DNA of 64,000 nt from Myroides sp. N17-2 (GTDB lineage Bacteria > Bacteroidota > Bacteroidia > Flavobacteriales > Flavobacteriaceae). This document shows, one piece after another, positions 44,050 through 51,736 of the stretch. The number at the start of each line of letters is the position of its first letter. The stretch's first letter is position 1. Below the pieces are notes generated by a model that saw only the letters and a program-made list of their open reading frames with translations, was not told where the DNA came from and did no database searches. Made by a program: the position numbers and the translations under genes. The DNA is taken from positions 1 through 64,000 of the forward strand of contig NZ_NSGJ01000024.1 in the NCBI RefSeq assembly GCF_002286775.1. Direction: 5' to 3'.

Positions 44050-45528
44050 TTATAGCAGAGGCGAAAACAAGCGTATAAAACTATTTTTAAGGCGTTGTTT
44101 CCACGACCTTTTATTCCATCTATGCAATTCTAGTTTAATCGAATCCTTACAGTCTCTATCAAACATACGTCTCATCTTACGCGCAAAGGCTTCGTCATAC
44201 ACCACGACATTCACTTCGAAATTCAAGTCAAAGCTTCTATGATCTAGATTACACGTCCCGATAGAACTAATCCCTGAGTCTGTCACAAAAGTCTTGGCAT
44301 GAATAAAACCTTTTTTATAAAGATATATCTCCACACCAAATTCTAACAACTCTTGAAAATAAGACTCTGATGCCCACTTCACGATGTTTGAATCAGTGAT
44401 ACCAGGTAAGATCATCTTTACTTTTTTTCCACTAAGAGACGCCATTTTCATTGCTAGCTGTAGGGATTCATCAGGTATGTAGTAAGGAGTGGTAATACAG
44501 ATCTCTTTATCCGCAGTTTGAATAGCTTTTAAGACACTATATAAGATCGATGGCACATCAGAGTCTGGTCCTGATGAGATAACCTGTAATGGAACATCTC
44601 CTATCACTTCATCCTCCAATATAGGAAAGTACTTTTCATCAAAAGCCAAGTCCTGCTTACTACAAAAATTCCAATCTGCTAAAAAGACATATTGTAACCC
44701 ATAAGCCCCTGACCCTTCTATGCGCATATGCGTATCTCGCCAAAAGTATTCATTAGATTCTTTCTTGCGATTATCATATCTATCAGAGATATTTATCCCC
44801 CCTGTATAGCCTAACCTACCATCTATAACAACGATCTTACGGTGATTGCGATAATTCATACGATTAGCAAAAGCTAATAAGATAATTTCATTAAAAGGAA
44901 AGGCTTCTACCCCATTCGCTCTAAGATTGCGAACGATATTCTTGCGAATACCTTTACATCCATAATCATCATAAATAAACCGAACTTCCACACCCTCTTT
45001 TGCTTTCTCTATCAAGATAGCCTCTATCTCTTTACCGATGCTATTATTCTCATAAATGTAGTATTCGATATGAATAGTGCTTTTAGCTGCTCTAAGATCT
45101 TCTAGCAGTCTAGGAAAGAATACTTCACCATTCTCTAGTATTTCGGCCTTATTATCTACTAGCAGTCCACCTTCTCCTATCATAGAACTCGAAAGCATCT
45201 TAATGTATGAGCGGTTTCTCTCTATCACTTTATTGCCATACTGCTTTTGATCTAGATGAATATCATCTAAACGCTTTGTCAGTTTAGTACTATATTCATC
45301 GTTGACCTTTAGCTTCTTTGAATACATCTTTCTTTTGCGGTAATTGATACCAAATGAGAAATAGAACATAATCCCAAAAACAGGAACAAAGAAAACCAAT
45401 AAAAGATAGGCTAAAGTTTTAGAGATTGAGTCTGTATCATAGATCACCCGTACCGCTACAGCTATAGCAATAATAAAATAAACGATCTCCAGATAGACAA
45501 ACCAATCTGCTTGAACTCTCAAAAACAT
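44050..45528 (-). CDS. cls: Cardiolipin synthase, phospholipase-D type
   Basis: A 492-residue inner-membrane enzyme that condenses two phosphatidylglycerols to cardiolipin. There are two N-terminal membrane helices (about 8-26 and 38-58), then two HKD active sites: HRKIVVIDGRLGYTGG near residue 230 and HAKTFVTDSGISSIGTCNLDHRS near 410. All His, Lys and Asp residues are present. It is co-directional with, and 20 bp upstream of, an alpha/beta hydrolase, suggesting a small membrane-lipid operon. Confidence 0.95.
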   Translation of the reverse strand: MFLRVQADWFVYLEIVYFIIAIAVAVRVIYDTDSISKTLAYLLLVFFVPVFGIMFYFSFGINYRKRKMYSKKLKVNDEYSTKLTKRLDDIHLDQKQYGNKVIERNRSYIKMLSSSMIGEGGLLVDNKAEILENGEVFFPRLLEDLRAAKSTIHIEYYIYENNSIGKEIEAILIEKAKEGVEVRFIYDDYGCKGIRKNIVRNLRANGVEAFPFNEIILLAFANRMNYRNHRKIVVIDGRLGYTGGINISDRYDNRKKESNEYFWRDTHMRIEGSGAYGLQYVFLADWNFCSKQDLAFDEKYFPILEDEVIGDVPLQVISSGPDSDVPSILYSVLKAIQTADKEICITTPYYIPDESLQLAMKMASLSGKKVKMILPGITDSNIVKWASESYFQELLEFGVEIYLYKKGFIHAKTFVTDSGISSIGTCNLDHRSFDLNFEVNVVVYDEAFARKMRRMFDRDCKDSIKLELHRWNKRSWKQRLKNSFIRLFSPLL

Positions 45529-45644
45529 AAGGTATAACTCTTTTTAGTACTCTCTAGGGCCGTTCTTTAACGACGACTAGAATATCTAAAAGTAAAAAAT
45601 AAAAAGGAGTTAAAAGAGGAATTGACTAACAAAGTGTATAAAAG

Positions 45645-45675
45645 CAAAAAAGTCTCCCTTATGAGGAGACTTTTG
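45645..45675 (-). terminator. Terminator of the tRNA-Thr array
   Basis: Arms AAAAGTCTCC / GGAGACTTTT around a short loop with a T run on the minus strand, immediately after the last tRNA. Confidence 0.85.
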
Positions 45676-45749
45676 AGCCAGTGGAGGGACTCGAACCCAC
45701 GACCTGCTGATTACAAATCAGCTGCTCTAGCCAGCTGAGCTACACCGGC
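45676..45749 (-). tRNA. tRNA-Thr(UGU), copy 6 in transcription order
   Basis: Cloverleaf on the minus strand, 74 nt: acceptor GCCGGTG/CACTGGC (with one G-T), D stem GCTC/GAGC, anticodon stem GCTGA/TCAGC, loop TTTGTAA giving anticodon TGT, variable AGGTC, T arm GTGGG-TTCGAGT-CCCTC with a U-U mismatch at 50-64. CCA is not encoded. Confidence 0.97.
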
Positions 45750-45785
45750 AAATTAATGCCTTGCAATACAATATTAAAACATTTG

Positions 45786-45859
45786 AGCCAGTGGAGGGAC
45801 TCGAACCCACGACCTGCTGATTACAAATCAGCTGCTCTAGCCAGCTGAGCTACACCGGC
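45786..45859 (-). tRNA. tRNA-Thr(UGU), copy 5
   Basis: Identical in sequence to the copy at 45676-45749. The 36-bp spacer has no separate promoter, so it is processed from a common transcript. Confidence 0.97.
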
Positions 45860-45901
45860 GACTCAATGTATTGCAATATTTAATCTTCTAAAAAATTATT
45901 G

Positions 45902-45975
45902 AGCCAATGGAGGGACTCGAACCCACGACCTGCTGATTACAAATCAGCTGCTCTAGCCAGCTGAGCTACACCGGC
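45902..45975 (-). tRNA. tRNA-Thr(UGU), copy 4 (variant)
   Basis: Same as the other copies except for one base in the 3' acceptor strand (CATTGGC for CACTGGC), which adds a second G-T pair next to the existing one. Confidence 0.95.
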
Positions 45976-46017
45976 GACTCAATATTATTGTAATATTAAT
46001 TTTTAAAGAAGTTATTG

Positions 46018-46091
46018 AGCCAGTGGAGGGACTCGAACCCACGACCTGCTGATTACAAATCAGCTGCTCTAGCCAGCTGAGCTACACCGGC
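46018..46091 (-). tRNA. tRNA-Thr(UGU), copy 3
   Basis: Identical to the majority sequence; anticodon TGT. 42-bp spacer to the next copy. Confidence 0.97.
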
Positions 46092-46134
46092 AACTCTTTG
46101 TATTATAAAAATACTAACTTCTTTAAAAATTTTG

Positions 46135-46208
46135 AGCCAGTGGAGGGACTCGAACCCACGACCTGCTGATTACAAATCAGCTGCTCTAGCCAGCTGAGCT
46201 ACACCGGC
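46135..46208 (-). tRNA. tRNA-Thr(UGU), copy 2
   Basis: Identical to the majority sequence; anticodon TGT. Confidence 0.97.
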
Positions 46209-46249
46209 GACTCAAAATATTACAATATCAATTTTTCAAAAAACATTTG

Positions 46250-46323
46250 AGCCAGTGGAGGGACTCGAACCCACGACCTGCTGATTACAAATCAGCTGCT
46301 CTAGCCAGCTGAGCTACACCGGC
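46250..46323 (-). tRNA. tRNA-Thr(UGU), copy 1 (first transcribed)
   Basis: Identical to the majority sequence; anticodon TGT. Directly downstream of the array promoter. Confidence 0.97.
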
Positions 46324-46340
46324 GACTCATTTTGCGAGTG

Positions 46341-46370
46341 CAAAGATAGCATGGTTTTTCAATCTCGCAA
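46341..46370 (-). promoter_or_regulatory. Promoter of the tRNA-Thr array
   Basis: TATCTTTG (46341-46348) with a TTG -33 (46368-46370), 19-bp spacer, minus strand. It is followed by GCACTCGC, the same GC-rich discriminator as at the rRNA promoters. Confidence 0.8.
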
Positions 46371-46404
46371 CACAAAAAGCATGTTTTTTAAAACTTTTTT
46401 TCGC

Positions 46405-46668
46405 TTACATCGCGTTGATTTTCTCAACTAATTGACCAGCAACATTTTCAAGTTTTGCATAAACTCCTTTAAAATGTGCTTTTTTATTTTCAACATTTTT
46501 TTCATTAACTGCTCCGATTAATTCATCGAATGATACGAACGCTTCTTCAAGTAATGCATTAGTTTCTGCAGTTGGTCCTCCAGTAGTCATTTCTTGAATA
46601 TAAATTGCTTGAATAATATCACCTAATACATAGTGAATATCTTTCTTAAGGTTTTTAACGCTTGCCAT
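46405..46668 (-). CDS. Small conserved helical protein
   Basis: An 87-residue cytoplasmic protein, helical throughout ('NLKKDIHYVLGDIIQAIYI', 'ALLEEAFVSFDELIGAV', 'GVYAKLENVAGQLVEKI'), with no cysteines and no membrane segment. It reads like a conserved flavobacterial hypothetical. It stands alone between the tRNA array and manA, with a TAGATTTG box at 46698-46705. Function unknown. Confidence 0.75.
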   Translation of the reverse strand: MASVKNLKKDIHYVLGDIIQAIYIQEMTTGGPTAETNALLEEAFVSFDELIGAVNEKNVENKKAHFKGVYAKLENVAGQLVEKINAM

Positions 46669-46697
46669 AATTTCCTTTATTTAATATTAATTTGACG

Positions 46698-46705
46698 CAA
46701 ATCTA
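46698..46705 (-). promoter_or_regulatory. Candidate -7 box for the 87-residue protein
   Basis: TAGATTTG on the minus strand, 29 bp before the start at 46668. Confidence 0.4.
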
Positions 46706-46733
46706 CAATTTAAAAATGGGGTAAACTACTCTT

Positions 46734-47702
46734 TTAAGAAACAAATATTTCTAATATAGTAGCCTCTCCTTTTAAGATTATCTCAGATACAGCAGCAGGT
46801 ATAAGCACTGTGTCACCACAATTTAAGAAGTATGTCTCACCTCCTATTATAATCTCTGCCTTCCCCTCAGTACACACATAAAGATAAAATCTACTCGTAT
46901 CTTTTATTTTAGTATAAGTGCCTGATAATGGGATATAGTTAACCGAAAAGAATGGACATTCTACTACATGATTATTAGTATTGACTACTTTATTATAGGT
47001 CAACTCAACTGTTTTCTCTTCATAGTTAATAGCTTCTAACGCCATATCTATATGAAGCTCTCTAGAATTACCTTGTGCATCTAGTCGATCCCAATCATAC
47101 ACTCTATACGTTATATCTGAAGTCTGCTGAATCTCTGCTAACAAAACTCCAGCACCAATAGCATGAACCGTACCTGTCTCAATAAAAAAGACATCCCCTT
47201 TCTTAACAGGAATCTCCTTTAATATAGATGGAAGTGTTTTAGACTCTAGATGTTCTAAATAATCCTCTTGTTGCACTCCCTCTTTAAAATCTACTACTAC
47301 TTTAGCTCCTTCATCTGCCTGCATCACATACCACATCTCTGTTTTACCAAAAGAGCTATGGCGTCGTTGTGCTAACGTATCATTAGGGTGTAGCTGTATT
47401 GACAAATCTTCTTTAGCATCTAAAAACTTAAATAACAAAGGAAACTGTCTATCAAAACGAGCAATAATTGACTCACCTAAAATATCAACAGGGTACTTAT
47501 CGATTAACTCATTTAAGTTTAATCCCTCGTACTCACCGTTAGCAACAATACTTATATCAGAAGATATCCCTGATATCTCCCAACTTTCTCCAACTTCATC
47601 TGAATCAATATCTTTTCCTAATATTGACTTTAACTTAGTCCCTCCCCATATTCTATCTTTAAGAATCGGGCGAAATAGTATCGGATATTGTTTAAAACTC
47701 AT
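46734..47702 (-). CDS. manA: Mannose-6-phosphate isomerase, class I
   Basis: Interconverts fructose-6-phosphate and mannose-6-phosphate at the entry to GDP-sugar synthesis. The 322-residue length matches the short type I form of Firmicutes and Bacteroidota. Zinc ligands are visible: QLHPND (Gln103, His105), Glu122 in 'FGKTEMWYV', and the His in 'ETGTVHAIGAG' near 180. The N-terminal 'FRPILKDRIWGGTKL' is characteristic. Monocistronic or loosely clustered with the downstream small gene. Confidence 0.94.
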   Translation of the reverse strand: MSFKQYPILFRPILKDRIWGGTKLKSILGKDIDSDEVGESWEISGISSDISIVANGEYEGLNLNELIDKYPVDILGESIIARFDRQFPLLFKFLDAKEDLSIQLHPNDTLAQRRHSSFGKTEMWYVMQADEGAKVVVDFKEGVQQEDYLEHLESKTLPSILKEIPVKKGDVFFIETGTVHAIGAGVLLAEIQQTSDITYRVYDWDRLDAQGNSRELHIDMALEAINYEEKTVELTYNKVVNTNNHVVECPFFSVNYIPLSGTYTKIKDTSRFYLYVCTEGKAEIIIGGETYFLNCGDTVLIPAAVSEIILKGEATILEIFVS

Positions 47703-47811
47703 ATATTAATCACTTCAATTAAAAATAAGCATACGCCTATTTATCTTTCCCTTCTCGTCTTAAAAAAACGAGGGTGCAAGTTACAACTTTTCCTATTAGC
47801 AATCCCTATAT

Positions 47812-48225
47812 TTAGTTTTCTCCTTTGAAAGAAACAAAATTTCTTGCCGTTTCATACAAGATTATTTCTAACTCTTTATCACTAGGGATAAAAGGTCTTA
47901 GCTTTTGCCATATTACTACTGCTATATTTTCTGCTGTAGGAATTAATGCTAAGAACTCAGGTACATCTAAATTTAAGTTTTTATGGTCAAAACACTCTTC
48001 TATCTCTGATTTTATCAAATCTGAAAGTACTTTTAAATCCATAACGAATCCTGTTTCTTCATCCAACTCCCCCGTCACTTGAACAATCAATTCATAGTTA
48101 TGCCCATGAAAATTAGGATTATTACATTTACCGAAGATTAGTTCATTCTTCTCATCAGACCATTCTTTTCTATGCAGACGATGTGCTGCATTAAAATGAG
48201 CTTTTCTACTAACAGTTAATCTCAT
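47812..48225 (-). CDS. 6-pyruvoyl-tetrahydropterin / 6-carboxytetrahydropterin synthase family
   Basis: A 137-residue enzyme acting on dihydroneopterin triphosphate. Zinc ligands His15, His40 and His42 are present, with catalytic Cys34 in the motif CNNPNFHGH. The Cys-to-HGH spacing is CxxxxxHGH, as in animal PTPS, not the CxxxHGH of typical QueD, and the 'DHKNLNLDVPEF...PTAENIAVVIW' portion also looks like the animal enzyme. It may therefore make pyruvoyl-tetrahydropterin for a pterin cofactor, although many genomes use such forms for queuosine. It starts 5 bp after idi, on the same strand. Confidence 0.88.
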   Translation of the reverse strand: MRLTVSRKAHFNAAHRLHRKEWSDEKNELIFGKCNNPNFHGHNYELIVQVTGELDEETGFVMDLKVLSDLIKSEIEECFDHKNLNLDVPEFLALIPTAENIAVVIWQKLRPFIPSDKELEIILYETARNFVSFKGEN

Positions 48226-48230
48226 AATTA

Positions 48231-48758
48231 TTACTTTTTTTGAGCTTCTATAAAATGGTAAAACTTAGAGAAGATAATCTTAAACCACTCAGTATATACC
48301 TCCGGATGTTGCTCCATATCAAGCTTTATACCTTCTATAGACATCCACTTCCAAGATTCTACTTCTTCTAAATTAATAGTAGGTTCGCCATCATAATAAC
48401 CTATCATCACATGATCAAACTCATGCTCTGTTAATCCATTATCAAAAGGCGCTTTATAGATAAAACTAAATACATCACTTAATTCTACTTCGAACCCCAT
48501 CTCTTCCATTAAACGGCGACGACCAGCTTCTATATTTGTCTCACCTACACGTTGATGGCTACAGCAAGTATTAGTCCATAATAAAGGAGAGTGATATTTC
48601 TCAGAAGCACGTTGTTGTAACATTACTTCATTGTTTTCATTTAATATAAAAACAGAAAATGCACGGTGTAACAAAGCTTTCTCATGCGCCTCCATTTTCC
48701 CCATTACTCCTACTTGCTCATCTTGTTCATTTACTAATATCACTAACTCTTCTTTCAT
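48231..48758 (-). CDS. idi: Isopentenyl-diphosphate delta-isomerase, type I
   Basis: Interconverts IPP and DMAPP in isoprenoid synthesis. The 175-residue Nudix-fold enzyme shows 'HRAFSVFIL' with metal-binding His31, 'LLWTNTCCSHQR' with the catalytic Cys in TNTCC (65-66), and the Nudix-like 'EAGRRRLMEEMGF' at about 77-89. The motif after CC is SHQ rather than the usual SHP. It is first of a two-gene unit with the PTPS-family gene. A TATTTTTG box lies at 48781-48788. Confidence 0.95.
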   Translation of the reverse strand: MKEELVILVNEQDEQVGVMGKMEAHEKALLHRAFSVFILNENNEVMLQQRASEKYHSPLLWTNTCCSHQRVGETNIEAGRRRLMEEMGFEVELSDVFSFIYKAPFDNGLTEHEFDHVMIGYYDGEPTINLEEVESWKWMSIEGIKLDMEQHPEVYTEWFKIIFSKFYHFIEAQKK

Positions 48759-48780
48759 GCCTATAATTTTATATCAACCT

Positions 48781-48788
48781 CAAAAATA
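48781..48788 (-). promoter_or_regulatory. Candidate -7 box for idi
   Basis: TATTTTTG on the minus strand, 22 bp before the start at 48758. Confidence 0.45.
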
Positions 48789-49038
48789 CAAAAAACTTAT
48801 GGTTTTACTAACCTCTTTCGCACACTCCCCCTCTCTTTTTAAATACTAACGCTATAATATATAATTTCTTATGACTAATGTATCTTTAAGCCTTTTATAG
48901 CTAACTTATTACCTTAAATCTACAAAAAACTTTCAATCTAGAATATTTTACAAAGACAGATACTAAACACTCTTATAATAACACTTTATTCTATTAATTA
49001 ACTTTCTATAATCGCTAGTGACTCCCCTCTTTTTTAAG

Positions 49039-49046
49039 TACTTTTG
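49039..49046 (+). promoter_or_regulatory. Candidate -7 box for the small protein at 49067
   Basis: TACTTTTG, exact TAnnTTTG. It lies too close to the ATG at 49055 for a normal leader, which favours the ATG at 49067. Confidence 0.45.
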
Positions 49047-49066
49047 TACTAACAATGACAATAAAA

Positions 49067-49303
49067 ATGGAAAGACAGATAAAACTAATTTGGGACTTTA
49101 GAGGTCCTGCTGCACAAAAAACAGCAGAACATCATGTAATACATCTCAAAGAATATGTAGCTATCGAAAAACTACCTATCACTATTATAGAGTACAAAAT
49201 ACTAGCTCCAGAACACACTATCGCCTATATGGTAGTCAATGATGAACAAATGAAACAACTTAGAGATGTTTTAAAACCACATCGCGGTGAACTATACGAG
49301 TAA
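49067..49303 (+). CDS. Small conserved protein
   Basis: The start is placed at 49067 (MERQIKLIWDF, 78 residues) because a -7 box at 49039-49046 leaves almost no leader for the ATG at 49055. The protein is compact: 'IKLIWDFRGPAAQKTAEHHVIHLKEYVAIEKLP' then 'YKILAPEHTIAYMVVNDEQMKQLRDVLKPHRG', an alpha/beta layout with a His pair in the first helix and no cysteines. It is a conserved hypothetical in Flavobacteriaceae as far as I can judge. It is followed 10 bp later by a large hairpin. Confidence 0.65.
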   Translation: MERQIKLIWDFRGPAAQKTAEHHVIHLKEYVAIEKLPITIIEYKILAPEHTIAYMVVNDEQMKQLRDVLKPHRGELYE

Positions 49304-49313
49304 AAAAACATAC

Positions 49314-49361
49314 TTATTATATCGAGATTTAATTTCGAATAACTAAATCTCGATATAATAA
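49314..49361. terminator. Large hairpin after the small gene
   Basis: Perfect 18-bp arms (49314-49331 / 49344-49361, starting TTATTATATCGAGA) around a 12-nt loop. No T run follows on the plus strand, so it is a transcript-stabilising or atypical termination structure. Confidence 0.65.
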
Positions 49362-49454
49362 TATAGTTTACAAAACCCTCCATTTATACTCACTGTATCT
49401 CATAAACAGTAGTAAACAAAACATCCTTTTCTCTCTATATCATTCTTTACTTCA

Positions 49455-49608
49455 ACCCAGAATCAGCATTAACCAAATACTACAAAGCAATTCTACTTCA
49501 TAGCTCTTTCATTTGCTCTAAAATCATACTATTGTATACTTTCCTCACTAATTCAGACCTGCTTTGTATAATTACTTTTCGTTTATATGTCTATCGCTCA
49601 TTCTACGT
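49455..49608. mobile_element. MITE-like element, copy 4 (154 bp)
   Basis: Starts ACCCAGAATCAGC, with a degenerate right end (ATTCTACGT), and the central palindrome is mutated (CATACTATTGTATA). It is flanked by matching TCA (49452-49454 and 49609-49611). Confidence 0.85.
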
Positions 49609-49611
49609 TCA

Positions 49612-50392
49612 AAAGAATTTGATCTCACTATTCTCACACCACATTTCATCAATCCCTCAATAGTGATCTCTAACCCCAATCAACGACTCTTTCTTCTCTA
49701 TCAATAATACAGACTTGCAGTCCATTTTCAACTCTATAAATCTCTTCAAGTTTTATAGATTTTTTTCACTTTCTTCCATCCTAATAACCTAAAAAATGAT
49801 TTTGACTATCCCCTAACACAGCTTTTATCTTCAATTTCTACCTTAATAGACAATCTAAAGGTTATTCTAAATAGTTTTATCTCATTTTTTTTTCAAACAA
49901 AAAAACACAACAAACTAATAAACAAGCAATTACCCCTAAAACAAACTTAACCACCTATATCACCGACCTCCACTCATCTCAGTATACCACTGTCTTAATA
50001 CTTCTTACTAGGACAATTTTAGGATAATAATTGGGTATAGATCCTAATTCTCCAAGAATCCTGCTTTCATTCTACTCTTATTCTGCTTCAATGCGCAATT
50101 CTATTTTAATTGAATTATCACAAGTCTAAGATGAAATCCGACTAAAAAAGTAAAGTTCCCACTCATTTTGAATACCTATTTAACTCATATTCAACCATCA
50201 ACATAGAGTAGCAAAGGGCTGAACAGCCTATGAATTTTTCTTACTACTTATGCACTAGGTATGCTGATTTTTTTATATTACAAAACAAGAAACGGTACGG
50301 GCGAATTGCAATTCACCCCAACAAAAAACGTCATCACAACATCACGAAATCACAAAAAACCAAAATCACGAAAACACAAAAAAACATAAGTT
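49612..50392. other. Gene-poor stretch with short repeats
   Basis: No convincing gene on either strand. It contains a near-perfect 20-bp palindrome at 50299-50318 (GGGCGAATTGCAATTCACCC) and a run of ATCACRAAA-type imperfect repeats at 50332-50385, both just before the DUF6266 start. Confidence 0.6.
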
Positions 50393-51526
50393 ATGGCAGA
50401 AATCAAACAGGGTATACTAGGTCCAGTAAATGGTAAAGTAGGAACAGTAGTTGGAGCAACATGGAGAGGAGTAAATTACATCCGTGCTAAACCTCGCAAA
50501 TCAAGAAAAAAACCATCAATGAAGCAATTACTTCAATGGGATAAGATGAGTCTAGTATCAACGTTTGCTAGTAAATTCAAGGATTTTGTCAATACTAACT
50601 GCCCAAATGTCTATAATGGCAAAAAATGGATAACGGGTAAAGAACAGATGATCTCTAGACTTATGACGCAAGGCATCAATCTAATCAATGGAGAACAACA
50701 CATCAAAGTTGAAGAAGCTCTATTATCTATCGGCAACCTTGCCCCTGCAGTAATCAAGAAGATCAATCGTCTAAAGACAGGTAAGTTTAAAGTGCAATGG
50801 GAAAACGGGTTAGTTAACGCACTCACACTTAATACAGATCAACTGACGATGATGCTGTATAATGAGACCTTAGACCAATTCATCGCTATAGCCAATGTAG
50901 GAAATCGCATAGATAAATACGCTCATTTCAGCATACCTACCGATTGGGATAAGGGTACTGTTTACTTTTGGAGTATGTGGAAAGCCGCTGATGGCAGTGT
51001 TACTAGTACAAGCTGCTTTCACGGAATAATAGAATTAGACAATATAGAAGAGGAAATAGAGAACGGAGAGCAGAAAACAAAAATCAGAGAAAAGGAACAG
51101 GAAACAGGGAACGGGGAGTTAGAAGCAGAAAAAAAGGAGCAAGAAGCAGAGAACAGAAATCAGGAAATATCGGAGGTTATCCCTATCGAACAAGCTCGAG
51201 AAATAGCCCTAAAACAACATCTAGAAGAAATAGACACAAGTACTGAAGTAGAAATTACACCTTCTTTAAAAGAAGATACTATCCCTCCTTTAAACCAACA
51301 ACAAAAAGATGGAGAAACTACTGCACCTCCGATTAATACTTCCGAAGATAAGAAAGTAAAAAGGTGGACTCCTCCAGGCTATATTCGTAAAGTAAACAAA
51401 AAGATTATCAAGCAGGCTAAAACATCCGAAAATGAACTCCAGACTGATCAAATGGATCAAAAAACAAATAATGAACCACGTTCTATTCTAGAGTTTAACT
51501 CTATAACAGAAGAGCAGAGAGAGTGA
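50393..51526 (+). CDS. DUF6266 family protein with variable charged tail
   Basis: A 377-residue protein. The conserved part (about 1-215) starts MAEIKQGILGPVNGKVGTVVGATWRGVNYIR, the hallmark opening of DUF6266, followed by a basic RKSRKK stretch and a beta-rich section to 'FWSMWKAADGSVTSTSCFHG'. The tail (about 220-377) is a low-complexity Glu/Lys/Gln/Asn region with repeats of 'EQE', 'KEQEAEN' and 'NQE', then Pro/Thr-rich sequence. Function unknown; some DUF6266 proteins look like phage- or surface-related proteins, which I cannot support here. No signal peptide. It follows a stretch of short repeats. Confidence 0.8.
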   Translation: MAEIKQGILGPVNGKVGTVVGATWRGVNYIRAKPRKSRKKPSMKQLLQWDKMSLVSTFASKFKDFVNTNCPNVYNGKKWITGKEQMISRLMTQGINLINGEQHIKVEEALLSIGNLAPAVIKKINRLKTGKFKVQWENGLVNALTLNTDQLTMMLYNETLDQFIAIANVGNRIDKYAHFSIPTDWDKGTVYFWSMWKAADGSVTSTSCFHGIIELDNIEEEIENGEQKTKIREKEQETGNGELEAEKKEQEAENRNQEISEVIPIEQAREIALKQHLEEIDTSTEVEITPSLKEDTIPPLNQQQKDGETTAPPINTSEDKKVKRWTPPGYIRKVNKKIIKQAKTSENELQTDQMDQKTNNEPRSILEFNSITEEQRE

Positions 51527-51566
51527 GATAACAAAAATATTAGTATCTCTTTTTGGATGAGTTTTA

Positions 51567-51613
51567 AACCCAGAATCAGCACTAGCCAAATTACTACAAG
51601 GAAATTCTTTGAA
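51567..51613. repeat. Truncated MITE-like element, copy 5
   Basis: AACCCAGAATCAGC then a left-end sequence close to the full copies for about 45 bp, after which similarity ends. The right half is missing. Confidence 0.7.
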
Positions 51614-51683
51614 GATAAACACAGTCTTTCCCAATTAGTTTATACTATTGGGCTAGGCTCCCTTTGGAATAAAATGAGAAATA

Positions 51684-51713
51684 AAAAAATCCCCAGTTAA
51701 GACAACTGAGGAT
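51684..51713 (-). terminator. Terminator of recQ
   Basis: Stem with arms near ATCCCCAGTT / AACTGAGGAT (one G-T type mismatch) and a T run on the minus strand, 24 bp past the stop. Confidence 0.82.
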
Positions 51714-51736
51714 TCGTTCTTTATATAGTATTAAGA

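Noticed and set aside
45676-46323. Regular repeats with spacers of 36-43 bp, like a CRISPR array
   Set aside because: The 74-bp repeats fold as tRNA-Thr, spacers are similar to each other, and no cas genes are present.
50230-50436. Open frame of 68 codons overlapping the DUF6266 start
   Set aside because: Composition is unlike a protein, it covers the repeat region and overlaps a well-supported gene in another frame.
50393-51526. Prophage fragment around DUF6266
   Set aside because: No integrase, structural or lysis genes lie nearby; only the single protein family could hint at this.
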